Assembly (NCBI RefSeq): GCF_001411555.2
Contig: NC_049911.1
Span: forward strand, 8,988,521-9,052,520
Direction of reading: 5' to 3'
Source: Juglans regia
Lineage: Eukaryota; Streptophyta; Magnoliopsida; Fagales; Juglandaceae
Length of the DNA stretch: 64,000 bases
How positions within the stretch are numbered: the stretch's first letter is position 1; every line of letters begins with the position of its first letter. The notes under the pieces were generated by a model, which was not told the origin of the DNA, made no database searches, and saw nothing but the letters and a program-made list of their open reading frames with translations. Of this stretch, positions 53,571-64,000 are shown piece after piece. Position numbers and translations under genes: made by a program.

Positions 53571-54120
53571 ATGAAAAGCATATATATAATATACCTAGCT
53601 ACCTGTTGGGAGAACATTTTTTGCTTTGAATCACACGTTACAGATCAGAAAACACATCATTTAATTTAAAGTTTAAACCTAGCTAGCTATAAGATTAGTA
53701 CTTCAGTGTTAGAGGTACGTACTAAGATGATCAAGGTCCTCTTAAATTCTTATCCAAATTTAAAAACCTCAATAGGAGAGAGATCATGAATATATGAAAT
53801 AAGTATTACGACATCTATTGTATATTTAGTGCTGCATGCCTGAAAAAGAACTTTAGAATAGTATAGATCAGTTATTCTACCTAGAAATATAGAGTTATTC
53901 ATATATATTTCTATCTCGCTTCAAATGATCTTCAAGTTTGGAAAAGAATTTGATCATCAGGAGATTTTTCGCCACCAAGCAACCATTTTGCTTGTTATGT
54001 ATATATATATATATATAGTCGCGTCTTTCATTGCATCTTCAATTCGATTTTTATTTCCCTTTTGTTTTTATGTTTTCTTCCCCGTACTTGATTTCCATAC
54101 TCCATTGTTATATGAGAAAT
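53571..54120. other. AT-rich spacer
   Basis: A TA run lies near 54000-54017. No gene is seen. Confidence 0.45.
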
Positions 54121-54295
54121 GAAAGTTGCAATCGTGAGTGTGCTAGTATTACACAATTACTTTGAAAAAAGAGAATAAATACGGGACTTACATAAAAAAA
54201 AAAATTAATTTTTTAATAATAGACCCCACTCTTTTTTAAAATGACTACACGACGCTTACACATTTCACGACTATATGTAACATTACTTTTGTTAT
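54121..54295. repeat. MITE of the GAGTAATGTT family
   Basis: GACTACACGACGCTTACACA and GACTATATGTAACATTAC at the right end match the right arm of 50433-50614. The centre AATTTTTTAATAATAGACCCC matches as well. The left arm (GCAATCGTGAGTGTGC) is more diverged. Confidence 0.65.
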
Positions 54296-54424
54296 ATTAG
54301 CCCGACATGGCTAGCTGTTAATTGATACATACATCAATATGGCTACTAATATTTAAGCTCCAATTTCAAATACTATTGCAATCAACTATCATATATATGA
54401 AGTACTCATTCATTAATAGTGTAA

Positions 54425-54464
<40 letters not shown>

Positions 54465-55406
54465 TAGCCACAGGAACGCCACTCTAATTATTCACATTAT
54501 GATCAATCATCACCTTATAGACTAGAATGAGATCGAAGAGATTTCTAGTAACTTATCCTCGATCCCCAGCCCTCTGATCCCCTCCCCTAGGATACGTACA
54601 AATTAATGTCGGAAAGGTTAATTCAAGCAAATGGGTGTAGAAAATTTGGCTAGCTTATAATCATATATAGACTACTGATCTTGAGTGAAATTTTAGGGGT
54701 CTAGAAAGTAATATATATATTTAATTTCCATTAATTTTCAATGAAATGTTAGAATTAGTACGTACCTTCAAGCTGCTGGGGCGCAATGATTGTTCATTGT
54801 CCCTTGAATTAAGAAGCTTGTGTTCCACACCTTAGTACAAAGATAGTGAAGTAGGTAGGTAGTTCAAGAGACGGGTCCAAAAAAAAAAAAGACAAAAGAA
54901 AATCCTAATTAATATATATTTGATTCAGCATGAAATTCCCAGTGATTTATGATCTCCACCAACCACCTGCCGTTTACCATAAATTAAAATTCCTTAACTA
55001 GCATTACATATAAGTTCCTGAAGGGTACGTAAGGTGTTATTCTTGGATACAAAGACAGACAGAAAGTGACAATTAATATATATGAGAGAAAGTTTGGAGA
55101 TGGGTCGATGTCAAAAGGGTTAAGATCCTGTAGGACCCCCGCATGGATCTCCTTTTGTTCGTTACGCAAACCCAATATTCACATTTTTCATTTCTTTTCT
55201 TACTTTGTATATATATATTTTAATTAATATCTATTAATGAAAGATTCATTTGTAGTGGTGTCAAATGATGCACCAAGCATACTACTAATGTGATCGGAGT
55301 AATGCAGCTAGTCTAATTCCTCTTATATTAATTTATCATCTCCAATCCCACATTTTCATATTGTACATTTTAAGTGGCTTCATATATAAACCGTTTAAAA
55401 GGTAAC
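54296..55406. other. Spacer with TA microsatellites
   Basis: A 36-base TA run lies at 54426-54461. No supported gene is seen. Confidence 0.45.
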
Positions 55407-55682
55407 TATTAAGATATAAAATAAATAATAAAATATATATCTTCTTATTAAGTTAAGATTTTGGAACAAGTGATCATTTTCACGTGCTATCGGAACAGAG
55501 GTTTTAAGTTCGAACTATGACTCTGTACTCTATTTCATCTAATTAAATATTCTACTTGTTAGGTCACTCGTTAAGGAATAGTCTGGTCCACACGTGAGGG
55601 AAAATATTAAAATATAAAATAAATAATAAAATCTACATCTTCTCATTAACTTAAAATTTTGAAACAAATGATAATTTTCACA
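55407..55682 (+). mobile_element. TRIM (miniature LTR retrotransposon), 276 bp
   Basis: Two 78-bp direct repeats (55407-55484 and 55605-55682) are about 87% identical and flank a 120-bp interior. Directly after the first repeat lies TGCTATCGGAACAGAGG, a mutated form of the TGGTATCAGAGC primer-binding site. A purine stretch GTGAGGGAAAA precedes the second repeat. The flanks GTAAC (55402-55406) and ATAAC (55683-55687) match at 4 of 5. There is no coding region, as expected for TRIMs. GTTCGAAC inside resembles tRNA box B and may be coincidental. Confidence 0.75.
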
Positions 55683-56437
55683 ATAACCATTTTAAATATG
55701 TCGTCTAGCAAATGTGTTAGGAATGTCAAAATTTAGGAAGGAAAAAAAAAATATCTATAATGTGAAAGTCGATAAGCAGTAGTACTAACATATTTGTATT
55801 TTGGATTTTGAATTTTCTTTTTCTTTTTTTTTTTATTTTTTGGTTTTACTAACGCATATATACCTATAACAAGTGGTACCAATTAACGTACATACTTGTA
55901 AGTGGCAGAATTCATTAATATATATGCATGTGAACCAAGTTTTGAAAGTCCTTATTAATTTTCTATGGAACAATGGAGGTTCCTTCAGCTTTAAGAGGTA
56001 GGAGTTACGAACATCAATGAATATATATAATCTCTTTCTTTCTTTCTTTCTTTTTTCTTTTTTTTTTTTTTTGCCTTAATTTCTTTCCCACGACGACTAG
56101 CACGCGAAAGACAAACAAAAATTGTCATTTAATTTGATCAATTTCGGAACTCAACATGATGATCTCGTAGCTCGTGATGTTTCTCGATTAAATTAGATGA
56201 GAAGTGGTTCATGATCAACGTGTGGAACCATGCACATATTGGATTACTCCAGCAAAGAGACCAGAAGGCCATAAGGGAGAATTATTAATAAAAAATAATT
56301 TATATATAATATTTTATATAATTATATTTTAAATGGAGAATATTTTTATAAAATATTTTATAAAAATATTTTTATTTTATAATATATTATATAATATATT
56401 GTGTATATATTATACTCATTACTAATTGGTTGCTTAA
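55683..56437. other. AT-rich spacer
   Basis: A CTTT/poly(T) run lies near 56033-56073. No gene is seen. Confidence 0.45.
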
Positions 56438-57060
56438 TTAGAACATGACCGGAGGGAGATCAGCAGGAGTAGTAGTGGGGCCACGTGGGGGCGTGTTTAT
56501 GGTGGGAACCACGGGAGGGAAGAGTCTCATGAGTTCAATGATGTGGTCCGCCGCATGATTGGCTACCACGGCCGACCACAACCGTCCTACGTGGACTTCA
56601 ACGTCCACATCATGTATTATTATTATTATAGCAGCCTGCCTTCCACCCAGCATTTAGCATTACGAAAAAAGCTCTCTCTTTCCGGTTCTTTATTTATTTA
56701 TTTTATTTTTTAAATTTTATGAATCCCCCAACTCATTCTGGCCTTTTATATTAATTCCACATGTATCCCACTGTGGCCTTGAGGTTCGTTGGTTTGCTGA
56801 ATTAGTACGTCCCTGATCATGCGTTCCTCGTTCATTATAAGAAAAATAGGTATCTGTGACGATAATAATTTTATTTTAATAAAAAATAATTATTTTTTAT
56901 AAAAAATAACTGATTATAAATAAATAATTTTCTTATAATAATTATATAAATTTTTAATTTTTACAATTAACAATTAGGACCACGTAGATAGGGAACAATA
57001 CGGAATTTGAATATGATTGCCCAATATCATCACCACGTGTCTTATTAATTATGGATTTTC
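56438..57060. promoter_or_regulatory. G-box/ACGT-rich segment of unknown target
   Basis: Within a GC-rich island (56446-56650) are GGCCACGTGGGGG at about 56479 (a perfect CACGTG G-box) and CCTACGTGGAC at about 56585. A third site, CCACGTGTC (ABRE-like), lies at about 57033. Open frames across the island show no protein character. No gene starts within 1 kb on either side, so this may be a stranded promoter or a repeat. Confidence 0.35.
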
Positions 57061-57949
57061 TTTTTGTCCTCACAGGCTTTGCTTTATCCCAAGGCCTTTC
57101 TTTCTTTCTTTCTTCAATAAGATTAATTAATTGCTCTTTTTTATGAAATTATAATTTTAATTTATGCCTTCAAATTAATTATCAACTTTTCTTAATACAA
57201 TTACTAAATTATCATCAATACTGTCGTAATTTTAGTACCCTTAAACTACTTATAACACGTACTAATTTCCTGATCATATATAATTTGTCGAGTCTTTTGA
57301 CATTTATTTGATAATATCGTGTAAGTATATATAGTACTCCTAATTATATAAGTTGGTCAAGGTAACTTAAGGAATAATGTACAAAAAACGTACGCGGGTA
57401 ATCTATAATATTTGTTCGAGAGATTATCTGATATTGTTTAATTAAATCGCGTTAAGAGTAATAACATTCACACTGCATTTAATAACACACTACTTCTCAA
57501 TAGTACATGTACATGTTATAAAATAAGAGAAGTATTTTATAAAATTAATTTTTTTTTAAATAATTATTCTTTTAAAATATTATTAAAAAAAATGAGGTAT
57601 GTTTATATTTTTTTTATCGGAGACAAAATGGTTTCAGCGTGAAGTGACACAATGGGGTGTAGGACAAGGCCGTGACAATCATGACCAACATGCCTCTCAA
57701 TTATACCGAGGAAACATCCCATCAAAAAGAAAAATGAGTTTACCCCAAAAAATAAATCCCTTTTGTTTTTTCTTTGTTTTTTGGCTTCTCAGTTAGAATA
57801 ATAATTTGATTCAAAGTCACAGCTTCATGATTTGTAGTGATCTACAGATGAGTTTCGTCGAATTACCGTAGAGATGGCCTTGAGAAAGTAATTTGCCAGC
57901 AGATAGGTTTATAACGTCCATGATGCATGCAGCTTAATATATGCTTCCT
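57061..57949. other. AT-rich spacer
   Basis: A TTTC run lies at 57096-57115. A 65-codon open frame at 57599 has no recognisable features. Confidence 0.4.
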
Positions 57950-58127
57950 TTGCACATTATATTTTTTAAAATTTTTAAATTTTTTAATATTTATTAAAAA
58001 AAAATTTAATTTATTCTTTTTAAATTAATTTAATTTTTTTATTCATTATTTATATATTAAATATTTGATAAAAGAAAATAATAATAAAAATTAAAAAAAA
58101 GATGATGTGTAGAGATTGTGTAGATTT
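57950..58127 (+). repeat. MITE, second copy of the 7358-7562 family
   Basis: The interior TTATTCTTTTTAAATTA ... AAATATTTGATAAAAG and the right end GATGTGTAGAGATTGTGTAG match the reverse complement of 7358-7562. Confidence 0.65.
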
Positions 58128-58732
58128 TTTCTTAATATATTATCATTGCACAATAAGAAACTATTTATTTATAATTAAATATTTGTAATAAAAACAACTA
58201 TTTATTATGAAAATAAGTAATTTATTAAAAAATGGTCGTTTCTATTGTAAATACATGGTCACGAATAAAGTTTTTTGTCAATATTTTAATTATGATAAAT
58301 GTTGTAGCTACAAAGAGATTTCTTAAAAATAAATTTATAAACTGAATACTTTGCTTAATTGATATGGTATATTAGATTGTAAATTAAGCTACTTTTATTA
58401 TAAATTAGATCTAATATTTCATATAAAATAATATCAATTTATAAATTTATTTTTACGGGATATGATCTTTATAGTTGTAGTAGTACTTCTCTTTAATTAT
58501 TATTTTCTTTATCGTCCCAATTAGGTGGAAGTAACACAAAAAAGTATCTCAAACTTTTTGTAAATAATTCTTGATCTTCCTGATTCCATATGGGTGAATG
58601 GGTACGTTGTCTAGTTTAAACTAACACGGGCCTTAAATTGTTTATAATGCTTCGAATACTGTCCTTATATTATATAGAATATATAGCTATAATAGCCACA
58701 GTAGTCATATATATGTATCTAGAAACTAAGCT
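58128..58732. other. AT-rich spacer with a MITE at 58300-58495
   Basis: The MITE has inverted arms GTTGTAGCTACAAAGAG / CTTTATAGTTGTAGTAG and pairs TAAATTTATAAACTG with CAATTTATAAATTTA. The rest is spacer without a gene. Confidence 0.5.
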
Positions 58733-61441
58733 CACTACAAGAAAAAAGGGTTTTACCGGCGATTTTTCTAGTGTTGCAATATAGAACGCCGCATTAGAGT
58801 GTTTATTGCGGCGATTTTTTAATCGACGCTGAATTCCGTTGTGAAAACTGATGATTGAAGTTACTTATCGAGTTGCAGCGAAAATAGTATTTTTAACAGC
58901 GATTTTTTTCGCCGGCAAATGAAAAAACCTGTTGCAACGCTCGATTTCGCTGTAATATAGTAAGTGGCGCCATTCCCCTAAAGATATTTTGTTTTTCCCC
59001 CCCCCGATTTCTTTCCCCCTCCACTTCTCTCTGTTCTTCCCCAATATTCCATCTCCAGCTTGCCTTTCCGAGAGATTTCATCTTCACCCACGTCCCCCGA
59101 ACGATTTCATCTTCACTTTCGCCCGACCACCCAAAGCTTGCTCCTTTACCACATTTTCCTCCCGCGGAAGCTACGGTCGAGATAGTATCCTCGAAGCTGA
59201 TTAGGAGCCGTGCGATTTCGTCTCTTTGAACCTGTGGGATTTGGGTCAGCTGCTTCCAACTGAGCTTGGTCGAGATTCAATTGAGGGATAGCATGGGTCC
59301 TTCTGTCACCACAGGTATGGCTGCAACTCAGTTGGAGTTTGGTAATGAATCGATTTTGCCGCGGGTTTCTTTACAAAATTAGGAGTTCTTTGTTGCTAGA
59401 CTAATTTCTATCTGTGCAGTTGTGAAATGTACCAGTAATTAGGGTTTCTTTTCACGAATTTTGTGTTCAATATCTGCATTTTGTGTTTCACAGAACTCAT
59501 GTCCGTGGCTCGAACATTGAATGACCCAGTAAAATATTGCTATTTTGCCAATACATCTTATACTAATTAGTTGTTACTAAATTATAGATAATCTCAAGTT
59601 TATAGTCCTACTTGTTTTGAGCTATGAACCTGTTCTCATAACAGAATGTACAGATATTAATCAATTAGTGTTTCGGTAATTAGTAGGAAATCTGTATTCT
59701 TCTGGGACTATTCCCCGGTGCAGTCACCAAGAGAGTGACATTAGAGTAAAATTTATTTGCATTGCATAATAATTTATTGGGACATCTCATGACAAAATAG
59801 TATTGAAGTGTGGCTGAGCCTAAAAGAAAATAGTGGTTTCAGAAACTTCATGTGATTTATGGTACGGTTACATTTATATGAAAAACATGTGCTACGTTCT
59901 TTTTATGGAATTAATCGTGGGATATGATATATGAGTCTTATATTAGTATGGAACCATTACTATGTTATATTTGAAATGATAACGATACAAGAGGATACGT
60001 AAAATGTGTAAACCCTAAACATTTTTAGTAAATGGGAAGGATAATTATACCAAATAACATTGAGAAAGTGTAGATTTCAAATAGAGAAGAGTTTGTGGGA
60101 ATGACAGCTATCCTTGAAGGGAAAGTTCCCTTCAATGTTATTAAATTTTTTGAAGTGCTTCCCTACATAGTACAAGATTTTTAATTTACATTTAATACTA
60201 TGATTTTAGTTTTCGTTTTTATTTTAATCTTATTTTTTATTTAATAAATGAGGCTCATATATTACACCCAGTTTAATCAATCATACTTATCGAGTCGTGG
60301 ACTTACCTTCCACCTGTAAAATTTCTTATTTTACAGATATTAAAGAGGAGCATGCAAATAAAGAGGACATATAGGAGGGTTAGAATGAGAGCTAGGAAAT
60401 ACGTGTCATCTATAAAATTGGGGCATGACAAAAATGCCTTCCATAGAATCTAAAATCATCTTACTTAACACCTCATTAAGGTACTGAAAAAAAAAAATGG
60501 TTCTAAGGTCAATCAAATTGCTTTGTCAAAATTGAGAATCAATATAGGTAAGCTAAAAAATATATCAATATGTATTTCTTAGGGTATTCCAAAATTAGTT
60601 TAGGATAATTTCGAAATAATTAGCCTATATATATACATGCCATGTACCATCAACATTCTAAGTCTGTTGTTTCCGATGCATTAAAGAATTTGCAATTTGG
60701 AGTTTTTTAGAAGAAGTTATGGCAAGTTTACAATAGGCCAGGTGCCTGAGATGGCAGAATGCTATGAAGTTTTATTATAGTTCATAAGTTTTATCATTTT
60801 TAAGGATAAGTGACAAGGCTTGAGGAAATTTTTCCTATTGCTATGATCCCCAAGCATGACCCTGTACGAATTTGGTTCTTTTTTGAGCAAGTTTCCAATT
60901 CTCATGAACTGATAAATGTTGTCTTGATAGACTGAACATATTCTCATTTTTCTGTGCTCTTGAAATTGGATTTGTGCTAGCTAGGGCCTTTTTTCTTTAA
61001 TCCTCTTGGGCAAACTTTGATGCCCAAATGTAGATAGGAAATGCCTCATTTACCCACAACAGACTTCATATACATCTTGTGTGCTAGAATGAGTTATTTT
61101 TACTGGTTTGAGTGCATGTAGTCCTAAAAAAAATACTAATGATCAAGAACAGGGATACCAAGTGCTTGTTAAGATGTTATTTAATAAATTACACTATATA
61201 TATTTCTAGCATTTGAGATATATCGTTCAGTTACTTATAAAAAAAAAAGCATTTGAGATATACCTAATTATTTCTAAATTAATCAGACCTATCTCATTTG
61301 TCAGCCTTAATTAAGTTTTATCAGATAATGAGACACTTTAACTAGGATTTTTGATTATAACTTTGATTAGTTCTTTTGGGCCAATCTAAGAATCTTGCTC
61401 ACATTATCATTGCGCTGGATTAACCCTTTTTTCTTCTAGTG
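58733..61441. mobile_element. Probable CACTA (EnSpm-like) element, about 2.7 kb
   Basis: The left end is CACTACAAGAAAAAAGGG, then TTTTACCGGCG. The reverse complement of the right end is CACTAGAAGAAAAAAGGG, then TTAATCCAGCG, so the two match over about 20 bases and partly beyond. The left subterminal region has repeated GCGATTTTT / CGCCG motifs, usual in CACTA elements. No transposase is seen. A GC-rich, leader-like segment at 58985-59300 ends in ATGGGTCCTTCTGTCACC near 59293, followed by a donor-like CAG/GTATGG. The 3-bp flanks (GCT and TAA) do not match, so either the right end belongs to another element or the duplication was lost. Confidence 0.5.
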
Positions 61442-63344
61442 TAAAAAAGTTTGATACTGAGTACTGAACTATATGATGATGAAGGGGCACTTTTTTTAAT
61501 GGGGGGTACAAACTCCTAATTCTGTTTTCCAAAGTATAATGGCTTTGGAAGATTAATGGATTGGATATATTTGATGTTTTGGAAACATGATGCTGAAATT
61601 AATAATATATATGTTTTTCGGGAGCTTTACTGCCTACTGCTCAATAACCAAGAGCACAATTAAAAGAGATTTTTCTTGTCTGCTTCTCCCTTAGTGGCTT
61701 CAAACGTGTAATCTAAGTGTCTTTCGTCCCTTCATATCTGATCTGTAATGTTTTATTAGCGTTGACTGTACGTACTGTTAACAAAGTGAGAGAACCACAA
61801 AATCTGGAAATGAAAACGCAGCCGGTGAAAATTATTAGAAATAATTAATTTAATTTTTTTGTCCAGCTTATTTTAGCTTTTTAATTAGCTGATCATGATG
61901 AACGAGTATAGACACTGATCTTCTCTCACTTTTGTTACAAAGTGCATGCTATTGTGGTGGTTTGGAAATATTGGATTCAAACTTCAGTTTGAATCAAGTT
62001 AGAAAACATAATGAGACACTTTGACCTTGGAACTCCAATTATAACTTTGACTAGTTCTTTTGGTATAACTAAGAAGCTCGCTCTTTTTCATGACTGAAGC
62101 AATCAGATTTTTCTTAAAATTAGAAATACATTATCTTGTCGAGAGTTTGATAAGTTGCTTACAATGACTTCTTTTTTGGAGAGAAATATCACCACAACAG
62201 ATTTTTTCTTCCATTTGGGTATATGTATCAATTATATAGTACTCCCTAAATATTAATCAAGTCCATTCTTCAATATTAATTGAGCAATTATGTATCATTC
62301 CAATATGATCATGCTATTGGAGTATTTTTTTTCTTATTATTACTGTTTGTTCGAAATTTTGCCCCATTGTTTATGCATGATCTCTTACATGCATGATGAT
62401 TGTTAGTCCACAGCCCTCTCATTTCTTTGTGTAGAAAGCTCATAATTCAATATTTTCCCCCGAATTACTTTCATATCGTTTCGAGTTAATTTATTTTCTG
62501 TTTTTCCTTCAATTATCGCAAATTTCTTTTGAGATTCATGATATACTAAGGGATAATATTGGGGATTATGGTGCTGGTATATATGGTGCTGGTATATATG
62601 GATTAAATGATCGAAATGCATGAAATATAATCACTATTGAATATATGGATTCTGTTTTCACGTTAATATTCTACTCCATCTAACTTCACATGATGAGTAC
62701 TTGTGTAATACACATGTACATGATTAATTAAAAAATTCAGTAATTAACCCTCTAAATGATTGGAAATCATCCTCCTAATTAATTAGTACTAATGAAAAAC
62801 AAATATTCAATTCATGAATTAATATATATATATATATATATTAATATTTGGTTGTACCCATATTCCCTTAAGATATTACTTAATAGACTGATTTCAGGTT
62901 CTTGACATCATGATCATGGACGATGTTCTTGTCAGTTTGGACTGGTATTTGTCCCATTTTCAGTAACATATATATAGAGACAAAGAGCCACTAGATTCCT
63001 TCCACGTAACAGCCACCATCCGAACCACTATATACTTGGGACCCACGTACAACTAGCGTTACTGTGTCCAATCCAGCATCATTTTGCTGGACATCTTCAG
63101 TACTCCAAAGAGTTCTCTCTCCCCTCTCTCTTGGTACATAGGGTGATCCAATTAATAATCATTTGGATGTGATTCCCTAACTTTGTCACCGACTTATAAG
63201 ACTAGTTAGTCATGTTATTCATGAAATATTAAATCATGATTACATCTTCAAGCTTTTTTGTGTAGTTCATCTCATTATATAGGCTTGGTAGACCCCCCCA
63301 TATATGTTGGGTTCATATCAGCTCACTCAATTATAGAGTCTATA

Positions 63345-63385
<41 letters not shown>

Positions 63386-64000
63386 TTTATATATATATGG
63401 ACATTGGTCCTATGCTCAATTGGTAAGAGAGCAGATTAATTTAAGGATATTTTCATGTTTATATGGCCCCCATATTTTAATTATAATTTATTCAGTATTA
63501 TCATTTATTTTTTTGGCTTCCTTTTTCTCCCCTACAACCAATCATTAGGAGGTAATGATTGATCGATGTTGGGAAATGGATATGGCAATTTCTGGTTTCC
63601 TTGATTTTTGGTGTAGAAGAGGGAAAAGATAGACACGTAAGATAAATTGTATATCTATTTCTTTCCCGATCTTCAAATTTAGATAAAAACAATAAAAGAT
63701 CTTGATATGTATCATGTACTCGATTAGCTAGGTGCTTGTGAAATATATAGGTGTTGCTAGTTGGTTTTGGTGTGTGTACTCTGTGTGATGCTGCTAATTT
63801 TGGGACCCTGATCTGCTGCTGGATATCTTGATCATGTGTATATTTCTGTTGCCTAATAGAGTACGTAACAAAAAGGTCTCGTCATACTATTTAATTTCCA
63901 TTTATAATATTGTGCTGACCAAACGCGTACTATTTTTAAAAATGCAATTATAAATGTCTTCTGTTGAGCATATAAATTCCAGCTTTAGACTTTGCAGTAC
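61442..64000. other. AT-rich spacer, no gene seen
   Basis: A diverged direct repeat (AATGAGACACTTT ... ATTATAACTTTGA, TAGTTCTTTTGG) occurs at 61326-61401 and 62011-62085. TA microsatellites lie at 62822-62842 and 63349-63382. A 17-bp sequence ATATATGGTGCTGGTAT is tandemly doubled near 62575. No coding region is convincing. Confidence 0.45.

Noticed and set aside
63405..63440. tRNA-like GCTCAATTGGTAAGAGAGCAG
   Set aside because: It resembles a D-arm, but no anticodon arm, T-arm or acceptor stem could be built around it.
1..64000. CRISPR arrays, operons, bacterial-type terminators or riboswitches
   Set aside because: The window is plant nuclear DNA. All regularly spaced repeats found are minisatellites, microsatellites or transposon parts.

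Overview
This window is plant nuclear DNA from a eudicot. It is AT-rich, gene-poor and crowded with transposons. The evidence is an intact plant LRR receptor-like kinase, a three-exon plant V-ATPase proteolipid gene, Copia, L1-type LINE, FAR1/MULE, hAT, CACTA and TRIM elements, and many small palindromic MITEs. The repeat families resemble those of woody Fagales such as walnut or pecan relatives. That is inference from memory and was not tested.

Layout. 0-7 kb: an old GC-rich repeat split by a young 4.6-kb Copia element with 202-bp LTRs and a 5-bp target-site duplication. 7-13 kb: MITEs, a 0.27-kb tandem duplication, a decayed replication-protein-A-like gene (probably Helitron cargo) and a probable Gypsy-type LTR. 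13-28 kb: a tandem A-B-A-B duplication of a roughly 3.9-kb unit. Its second copy is interrupted by about 6.8 kb carrying a broken GRF zinc-finger gene, an LTR with a 53-bp minisatellite, and a broken FAR1/MULE-type gene. 28-32 kb: a gene fragment split by a hAT element with an 8-bp target duplication, then MITE-rich spacer. 32.6-36.0 kb: an intact, apparently single-exon LRR receptor-like kinase. 37-42 kb: MITEs, a second GRF zinc-finger gene remnant, long degenerate direct repeats and a hAT element. 42.3-46.6 kb: a decayed LINE on the minus strand. 47-48 kb: another hAT element with a MITE inside it. 48.8-49.8 kb: the V-ATPase subunit c gene on the minus strand. 50-64 kb: no convincing full gene; MITEs nested in each other, a mini-CACTA, a TRIM, a G-box-rich segment and a probable 2.7-kb CACTA element.

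Only two genes look functional, the receptor kinase and V-ATPase subunit c, and they are not functionally linked. Almost everything else is transposon history. The least explained structure is the 13-28 kb array of diverged, apparently noncoding repeat units. Boundaries of MITEs and old LTRs were read by eye and may be off by several bases.
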